Source of the DNA: Scenedesmus sp. ARA3
Taxonomy: Eukaryota > Chlorophyta > Chlorophyceae > Sphaeropleales > Scenedesmaceae
Reading direction: 5' to 3'
Assembly: GCA_004335835.1 (NCBI GenBank)
Contig: RWJK01001264.1
Coordinates: 1-53,314, forward strand
DNA: 53,314 nt
Shown here: positions 46,819 through 53,314 of the stretch, in pieces
Position numbering within the stretch: the stretch's first letter is position 1
How the letters are laid out: each line of letters opens with the position of its first letter
Notes under the pieces: generated by a model
Told to the model about the DNA's origin: nothing
What the model saw: only the letters and a program-made list of their open reading frames with translations
The model's database searches: none
Position numbers and translations under genes: made by a program

Positions 46819-47644
46819 AGCATGTGCACTTCGATGGCCTGAATTGGTCGAGTTGAATTTTGCACATGGCGGCCTCACAAGCCTAGGCGGCAGCAGATTG
46901 AGACATCTCATCGATCGGGTACCTTCAGCATGCTTGTATTGCGTGATCCGTAAGCCTTGTCTGTTGGACAGGATGTCTAGCACCTCAGTGCACTGCTAGG
47001 TGTGGGCTGTGTTGATTGTTGCACATGGCGGCCTCACAGGCCGGTGCGGCAGCAGCCCTGCACGCGCGCAGAACGTTGTGGCGCTTGCCGCACACTTTGA
47101 AATAACGTTGTGCTGAGCTGAGGTGCCTTGGTAGCTACAGCGCAGCTTTAGCATGGCAGCCGAATGCCCATAGCTGCTAACATCAGGTCGCTTAGGAGCA
47201 GACTGACTGATGTCCCACACTAATCTCTCAAAGAGAACATGTTACATTGTTGGTTGCACCAGCATTTTTAGATGCCTTGCTCCGGTGCAGCACTGGTACA
47301 CAGAACAACACTTGCTGAAATTAATTCCATGGTCACCTGCCGTACACAATGGAGTCATACTGCGTTTAGGCCAGCAACCACACCTGCACAATGCTTGTTT
47401 TGCATCAGATAAAATTCAACTGTCCTCAAGACACGACATTCGCATCAACACGATGCGCTGCTGCTGCCGGGTGCCGCAGCAGCGCACCTGTACAGTGCAT
47501 GCCCAGCGCGGACTAGCCCATATACCACAACTGACATCAGCAGCTGTCACATGCCGCCATGTCGCTGTTGCTGCTGCTGCTGCTACTGCTGCTGCAGTCT
47601 TCCTCCTCAGCAGCAGCTGTGCATGTGCTTCAGCATTTGTTTCT
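46819..47644. other. Convergent intergenic region with a direct repeat
   Basis: No gene seen. TTGCACATGGCGGCCTCACA followed by (G/A)GCC...GCGGCAGCAG occurs at about 46858 and 47019, 161 bp apart. Plus-strand bias changes from T/G-rich to A/C-rich near 47.2 kb. Confidence 0.5.
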
Positions 47645-48595
47645 TTAGGCTGCCTTCTCCACGATGAGCGGGCCCACATTGTCACCAGTCTCCTGCAGCA
47701 GCAGCAGCAGCAGCAGGTGAGGTATGCCCATGCACGGTGAGCAGATGTGCAGCACTGCGATGGCCTGTGCTGGCAGGCAGGCAAGCAGTCAAGTCTGGTG
47801 GCACGTGGTAAACGTCCAAGATGCTAGCCTGCTGGATGCACAGCAGCATGTTATGGCCTTGTGCTGCACATCGTGCCTGCAAGAGTATAGTTCGGCTGCA
47901 TATGCATGCGCAGCCAGCAAACAAGTATTCGGACTCGTCTGCTGAGCATAAGGCGTTGCCAAAAGCTGCTGTGACCCCTTCACAGCAGCTGTCACAAGAG
48001 CTAATGCATGTGTGAGGGTGTGCTATGCACATGTATGTGTGCCCTGCTGCTCACGGTGTTGTGCTTGGCGTGGGCGCCGTCGCAGTAGGGGAACTTCTTG
48101 CTCTTCCAGCAGCGGCAGAACACGGCCTTCTTGGGCAGGTCCTCCGCCTTCAGCATGTCCACCACCTGCACGAGTTTGTATTTAGTGTAAGGTTGGTAAT
48201 ATTGAAATTATCATTTGCGGGGAAGCAGAGGTACTGCTGGGGCCATGCACTTCTAGCTGTTTGGGAGTGCTGGTGCTGCAGACAACTGCAGCAGCAGTGA
48301 GCAGGCTGACACGGAGTACACCACTGCCCCAACGCCCAGGGCTGACTGTCATTCGCATCACGAACTTGCAAAGGTGTTTCAATAGCCCTCTAAACCACCA
48401 ATGAGCGTGCGTGGCTCGCAAAAGAGCCCTAGCCACGAGCTGCCGCTGCTGCTGTTGTACCTTGTCCACATCCTTCTTGATCCCCGCGTTGATCTGACCA
48501 GCCCTCACAACAACGCTCATTTGACGCTGGGAAGGGCGAGTTGCTGTTGCGACGCGAGAGATCGCAGTGGTAGCAGAGCGCACGGAGAGAGCCAT
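47645..48595 (-). CDS. CDGSH iron-sulfur (NEET-type) protein
   Basis: Small [2Fe-2S] protein of the CISD/NEET family, which transfers Fe-S clusters or iron and senses redox state. Exons (minus): 48595-48461, 48165-48055, 47692-47645; phase 0 throughout, 97 aa. The cluster motif is complete: C-R-C, Ser, P-Y-C-D-G-A-H ([20 protein letters not shown]), three Cys and one His ligand. It is preceded by [15 protein letters not shown] and followed by [13 protein letters not shown], as in plant NEET. The N-terminal 35 residues are rich in Ser, Thr, Arg and Ala without acids ([20 protein letters not shown]), typical of a chloroplast transit peptide, possibly dual-targeted. The ATG sits in ACCACCATGG. 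The last exon is only 48 bases and follows a CTG-repeat pyrimidine tract. Confidence 0.95.
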
Positions 48596-49696
48596 GGTGG
48601 TGTATGTTGTGGAAGGCCGATAAAACACTGCGGGATAGAGCTGCTGAGATGAATGTTGAGCAGGACTTTGACCTTTCTTGGTGGTGCAAGCTGTGCGTAT
48701 ATGGTTCCAACCCAGTTTCGTGTGTTACTTCCTGAGCAAGCTTCTATGTCTCCTCACAGTCTACAGGGACGTTTCGACGCTCCTCCGTGTGTCCACAAAG
48801 ACCCTGAGTTGATTATTTTATCTTTGAAGTTACAATAAGGGCAGAAGGCGTCCTACTTCGTGCTTTAACACTTGACTAATCCTGTGATAATGCAGCACTC
48901 ACCAACCATGCTTAGATGACATGCCGCCAGGTTGACAGAAGGTCACTGCAATTCTGGCCTGCCAAGGGTTTGCAGCAAGGGGTGAACTCATTCAAGCTTC
49001 TATGTCTAGTTGTATCCGGCTTGTAACTCCAGCAGACGTCCACCTGTCTGGAAACACACCTGTCAGACCGTCACAGGGTGCTGTCCACGAGTGACGGCTC
49101 GCTCTAAGACTCTGTTGTGATGTTCTATGAAACCTGTGCGGCTAAGAGATCCAAAAAAATTCCTGCTTCCATATCCCCTGTACGACTGGTAAAGGTTGAC
49201 GCCTGTGGGTGGCAGTGGCAGCAGGCTGTGCCGGTGCAGTGTATCAGTTTGCAGGGACTCCCTGAGCAAGAGCTTGGAGCACTTGACAGGTCTTATCAGC
49301 TCCTAGCTAGCCATACTCCGCTGTGCTGGCAGCATACCGTCACCCTTTGTATTCAAACGATGAATTCAACCCCAGACACGCAGCAATGAGGATCAAGTTG
49401 GTGTGAAAGAGCCCGTACTGCTGACGGAACAAAGTAACAAGCCCTAAACAGCTCCACATGCGCTAGCACGTCGATTTGACTCAGAAATAAATTTGATTGA
49501 ACTCAGGTATCGATCTGCGTGTGATATGCGGTATGCTTAAGCCTTACGACCTTGCCACCGTATCACTGCACCCTCTCAGCTTGAGCGCAGCTTTCAACAC
49601 GCTCTTGAAAACCATAATTCAAACGTCTTAATAGATAATATCGACAAGAAACCTGTCAACAGTCACTGAACCGGCATACGGGCAGGCCGTGCAGCC
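48596..49696. other. Divergent region between the NEET gene and NLE1
   Basis: No protein gene seen. TTCAAGCTTCTATGTCT-like sequence occurs at about 48737 and 48992. A degenerate tRNA-like sequence is at about 49500-49575. 49480-49660 is A/T-richer and is the likely NLE1 promoter. Confidence 0.45.
49501..49572 (-). other. Degenerate tRNA-like (pol III promoter-like) sequence
   Basis: On the minus strand GGTGGCAAGGTCGTAAGGCT resembles a tRNA D-arm/A box, and GCAGATCGATACCTG resembles a T-arm/B box (GATCGATAC fits GWTCRANNC). Stems do not close well, so it is more likely a tRNA relic or SINE head than a working tRNA. Confidence 0.25.
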
Positions 49697-52235
49697 ATGG
49701 CAGCAGAAGACAGGCCTGCCAAGCAGCCACGGCTAGACCCGGAGGCAGAAGCAGCAAATGTCATTATACAGCTGGAGTCTGCAGAAGGGCAACAAGCAGG
49801 TGCTACATCGCATGGTCACTGCTGCTGTGCATAGTGCTGATGTTGGAGCTGAAGCTGCAGCTGCAGGCTGTACACAGGTGGCTTGAGCCAGCTTCAAGTT
49901 GCAGCAGGGGCAGGATGACACAGCATCTGGCTTCAGGCTGATGCCCAAAGTGTTGCAGATGCGGCAATGACGTGCAACAGTGCTGGGGCAGCGGGCAGGC
50001 ACGGCTGTCTCGTGTCGCTCTGTTGCAGGAGCTTGCAGCAGTGGCAGCAATCCCTGTGCTGCGTTTGGGTCAACAATCTACTGGCTCAGAATCCAGCAAT
50101 CCTGGCTGCATCTGTACCTATTGACCCTGCTGTCCTTTACATTACAACACAACACCACAACACTGCTTGCAGGAGCTGTCAGGGGAGCTTGGGGAGCACC
50201 TCAAGAAACAGAAGGTGTCAGTGGAGCAGAGCCTGCGCATCGTTTACATGCCCCAGGCGGTGTTCAGGGTGCGGCCCGTGGCGCGCTGCACAGCATCAAT
50301 GCCAGGTGGGTGGTGATGCGGTCAATTAGTGTGTGGTATGGTGCATGGTGCTGCGGGCTATTGTGCGGCGCATCGTTTACATGCCCCAGGCAGTGTTCCG
50401 GGCGTGCTGCACAGCCTCGATGCCAGGTGGGTGGTGCTGGCTTGCGTCTGACAAGCATCAGATGTTTTGAAATTGGATGTCTCAAGCAACTACAGCAGCA
50501 TACGGCGCATTGCAATGCAAGTAAACCTTTTTCATCCACCTTCATACTGCATACCCCACAAACAATGCATTTTGTTCTGCTCAAATTTTCTGCAGCAACC
50601 GTTGTAACAACTGTAACAGTTATAACATGTGTTATGTCCTGCAGGCCACGCGGAGTCTGTGCTGGCGGTGGCGTTCAGCCCTGACGGCAGGCGCCTGGCC
50701 AGCGGCTCGGGTGACACCACGCTGCGCCTGTGGGACCTGAGCACACAGCTGCCGCAGCACGAGTGCAAGGTAGGCAAGGGTGCTGCCCATAGGGTGCAGC
50801 CTCCCGGGCATGTTTGTTGGGTTGCAGCGGCACAGTTGCCACCGTGGCTACCAGCTAGCTTCTGCCACTTGTTTTGTGTACCGCTTGCTTACTATCATGA
50901 GGGGGTTTATCAGTGGTACTGGCCTTGTCAACATGCTGTTCCAACCAAATGCAAACTGCTCACGCATTGGTGTATTCTGACATCTGCGATCCCGGCTGCT
51001 GTGCTTGTTTTGCCATGCCAGGGCCACCGCAACTGGGTGCTGTGTGTCTCATGGTCTCCGGATGCGACCATGATCGCAACGGGTGACATGAACGGCGACA
51101 TTTGGCTGTGGGAGGCAGCTACTGGCAAGCCACTGGGGCAGTGCAAGGGCCACAGCAAGTGGATCACGTCACTGGTGCGGCACAAGAGAGCGTTATTGCA
51201 AAGTAACAACATTTGAAATTTAACATGCAACTGGCAGCTACAGCGGTGTGGCTGGTGCCAGTCTTGGGAAAAACACATTCTGCTCAGCCGACGAGCAGCT
51301 GCTTTTTCTACCCCGTCAGCTGGATGCCGCACTACAACTGCCATGCACAAATCAACACAATAAAACTGTACTTCTGCTGTCTGATGATTTTTGCTGCGCT
51401 GCTGTTGTACGTCTGCGGCTAGGCCTGGGAGCCTGCCCACAAGGCGCTGCCCAGCCGCCGCTTTGTCATGACAAACCCAACAAACTACTGCTTCTTCTTG
51501 TTATTGCTGCTGCTGCACATTTACATGCCCCTAATCTAGGCCTGGGAGCCGGCCCACAAGGCGCTGCCTAGCCGCCGCTTTGTCAGCGGCAGCCGCGACT
51601 GCACGCTGCGCGTGTGGGACGCCAACACGCGGCGCTGCATCTACAGCCTGGGCACGCACACCATGGTGGTCACCTGCGTGCGCTGGGGAGGCGAGGGGCT
51701 CATCTACAGCAGCAGCAGGGACACCAGCATCAACGTGTGGGACGCAGGTGTGTGGGGGTTGCTAAGATTGTGTCCTGGAGACATATAACACAGCCACACA
51801 AATGTGTATTGAAGTATCTGCACAAGCAACGACAGGCTGTATGGCTTGCTGCGATTCTTGCTGCTGCTGTTGCAGCTTCCATCATGCAGAAAAGAACAGC
51901 TTCTGACTACCATGGTACCTACAGTGTCACCACCACCAGGTTTTGATCTGACAAACTCCTCACGCAGCTGGTGCGCAGCCTCAAGGGCCTGACTTCCTGC
52001 TACTACCGCTGCCGCTGCTGCTGCTGCTGCTGCTGCTCCTGCTGCTGCAGCCGAAGGCAAGCTGGTGCGCAGCCTCAAGGGCCACGGGCACTGGGTCAAC
52101 ACGCTGGCGCTGTCAACGGAGCACGTGCTGCGCACCGGGGCCCATGACCACACTGGCAAGGCGCCCAAGGACCCACAGGAGGGCATGCAGGTGGGTGAAC
52201 TTGCCACTGCAGCTGCAGCAGCAGCAGCAGCAGCT

Positions 52236-52276
<41 letters not shown>

Positions 52277-52706
52277 GTATGCTAGCTTGTATGCTATGAG
52301 CACGTGCTGCGCACCGGGGCACACGACCACACTGGCAAGGCACCCAAGGACCCACAGGAGGGAATGCAGGTGCGTGCAGAGTAATTGAGTGCAGCAGCAT
52401 TGACTTTTGCTGCGGATTGCGCTGCTTACAGATGCACTTGGCAGACAAATCAATGCACAAGGACCTGCAAGAGGCAGTGCTTCTGCAAGCAGCTGCTGCA
52501 GCAGTGTACAAATGTTTTTGGTGGCTGCTGGTGCAGCCTGCATATATGCGTGTAGCACATGCCGGCAGAATATCTTCTCCCACACATGCAGTGCTGTGTC
52601 ATAGCACATGCTTGTGCCCAGCCGCAGCTGCCCAGCACCGCTGCAATGCAGTGATGGAAGCGCAGCCTGAGCGGCTTGTGAGAAATTCATCTCGCGTGCC
52701 TGCCTG

Positions 52707-52748
<42 letters not shown>

Positions 52749-53267
52749 GCATGTTGGTGTCTTCCTCCTTGCAGGTAGCGCAGCAGCGCTACGATGCAGT
52801 GGTGAAGGGTCAGCCTGAGCGGCTGGTCAGTGGCAGCGACGACCACACCATGTTCCTGTGGACCCCTGCAGCCAGCAAGAGCCACATCGCGCGCATGACC
52901 GGGCACGTGCAGCTCATCAACCAGGTGAGGGAAAAGGAGGTACATTTTCAGGCCTCAGCTGCTACTGGTAGGTGACGCGATTGCTGATGCCGATGACAAG
53001 GTATGGCTTACCAGAAGACTATTATAATGGTATATGACCACTGGGCTTAGCTCCGTGTAGCATCGCTGCTGATCATGACCAGCGCTTGCACAGGCAGCAT
53101 TACACACCTGGTTGCGTGCTGCGCAGCTTGCAGCGAGAGGCACTCATCTGGAGTGCGTGCATGCGGCTGCTGTTGCCCAAGCTGAAGCTGTTTGTGCGGC
53201 CCTTTGGTGGCTGACAACCAGCTTTGGCAGTAACACCGCATGCATTTTTGCCTGCTGCTGCTGCTGC

Positions 53268-53304
<37 letters not shown>

Positions 53305-53314
53305 GCTGCTGCTG
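49697..53314 (+). CDS. NLE1: Notchless/NLE1 ribosome-assembly WD40 protein (3' end outside)
   Basis: NLE1 (yeast Rsa4) is the WD40 adaptor for the Rea1/Midasin ATPase during 60S ribosome maturation in the nucleus. Exons: 49697-49799, 50173-50305, 50645-50769, 51022-51174, 51540-51747, 52051-52190, 52775-52924; the gene continues beyond 53314. The N-terminus (RLDPEAEAANVIIQLESAEG) starts the NLE domain, whose end is VYMPQAVFRVRPVARCTASM. WD repeats follow: GHAESVLAVAFSPDGRRLAS...LRLWDLS, GHRNWVLCVSWSPD...WLWEAA, GHSKWITSLAWEPAH...LRVWDAN, YSLGTHTMVVTCVRWGGEG...INVWDA, LKGHGHWVNTLALSTEHVLR and PERLVSGSDDHTMFLW. Exon 49697-49799 ends in phase 1 and the next recognised exon starts in phase 0, so an exon of the inner NLE domain is missing from the model between 49800 and 50172. 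Intron 52925-53314 contains only CTG repeats near its end. Five exon-edge copies lie in the introns. Confidence 0.92.
50367..50426 (+). pseudogene. Copy of the 3' edge of the NLE-domain exon
   Basis: RIVYMPQAVFR then CTASMP and the donor GCCAG|GTGGG repeat the end of exon 50173-50305 about 120-130 bp downstream. Four substitutions are all silent. A 12-base, frame-keeping deletion replaces VRPVAR by AC. Confidence 0.85.
51423..51468 (+). pseudogene. Copy of the 5' edge of an NLE1 WD40 exon
   Basis: After CTAG it reads AWEPAHKALPSRRFV, identical in protein to the start of exon 51540-51747. The two base changes (CCT/CCG, CCC/CCT) are silent. The offset is 117 bp, inside the preceding intron. 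Confidence 0.85.
51968..51989 (+). pseudogene. Short copy near the 5' edge of the next NLE1 exon
   Basis: After CACGCAG the bases CTGGTGCGCAGCCTCAAGGG repeat those of LVRSLKG in exon 52051-52190, 94 bp upstream. Confidence 0.75.
52298..52369 (+). pseudogene. 72-bp copy of the 3' half of an NLE1 exon with donor
   Basis: Encodes EHVLRTGAHDHTGKAPKDPQ plus EGMQ, the same 24 residues as 52119-52190, followed by a GTGCGT donor. The four base changes are all third-position and silent. An AG at 52299-52300 would allow in-phase inclusion. Confidence 0.9.
52630..52680 (+). pseudogene. Diverged copy of the 5' edge of NLE1 exon 52775-52924
   Basis: AQHRCNAVMEAQPERLV against the real AQQRYDAVVKGQPERLV, 147 bp upstream in the same intron. 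Several changes alter the protein, so this one looks like a relic. Confidence 0.75.
53254..53314 (+). repeat. CTG/CCG microsatellite at the window edge
   Basis: About 20 CTG or CCG units running to the right edge inside the NLE1 intron. It probably leads into the next 3' splice site, as seen at other exons. Confidence 0.85.

Noticed and set aside
1..53314. Mobile element or virus insertion as the cause of the duplicated exon edges
   Set aside because: No reverse transcriptase, integrase, transposase, terminal repeats or capsid-like frames were seen; copies are local and tandem, which fits replication or repair slippage better.

Overview
The window looks like nuclear DNA of a chlorophyte green alga. 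Evidence: GC-rich genes cut into many short exons with GT...TGCAG introns; protein families typical of green algae (a hydroxyproline-rich Ser-Pro wall-type protein with a PAN/Apple-like segment, a plant-type tandem CCCH zinc-finger protein, a plastid-type CDGSH/NEET protein); TGTAA, the chlorophyte poly(A) signal, close behind several stop codons; and pervasive CAG/CTG repeats. A Scenedesmus/Tetradesmus-like alga is my guess only.

Layout. Plus strand: 3' part of an SRI-domain nuclear protein (1-4032) and a secreted PAN + Ser-Pro protein (6032-10835). Then 6 kb without a convincing gene. Minus strand: CCCH tandem zinc-finger protein (17420-21607) and a ubiquitin-like-fold protein (22759-25165). 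Plus: a small 80-residue protein (25761-26338). Minus: glyoxal/galactose-oxidase-like copper radical oxidase with 13 exons (28572-34577), SCAMP secretory carrier membrane protein (35352-38376), armadillo-repeat protein with 12 exons (39498-44541). Plus: tubulin-tyrosine-ligase-family protein (44991-46818). Minus: CDGSH iron-sulfur protein (47645-48595). Plus: Notchless/NLE1 ribosome-assembly WD40 protein (49697 to the right edge). I derived the exon models by hand, and reading phases agree across almost all junctions. The genes belong to unrelated pathways; there is no operon-like logic. Three pairs are divergent with a shared upstream region (25165/25761, 44541/44991, 48595/49697).

The most unusual theme is structural. 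In five of the ten gene models, short DNA segments that contain the edge of an exon plus its splice site have been tandemly copied into the adjoining intron or just past the stop codon. The SRI terminal exon exists in six versions, the C-terminal tail of the Ser-Pro protein in three, and the last exon of the ubiquitin-like gene in three. The oxidase gene carries a perfect 89-bp duplication of a splice donor and three older edge copies; NLE1 carries five edge copies. Several copies differ from the working exon almost only at synonymous sites (10 of 10 substitutions in three NLE1 copies), as if they have been, or still are, translated. A second theme is that CTG-repeat tracts on the sense strand sit directly in front of many 3' splice sites, where they serve as the pyrimidine-rich tract.

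Limits: intron-exon models rest on reading phase, splice consensus and family resemblance. No searches or expression data were available. One assembly gap (50 N) lies inside a CAG repeat.
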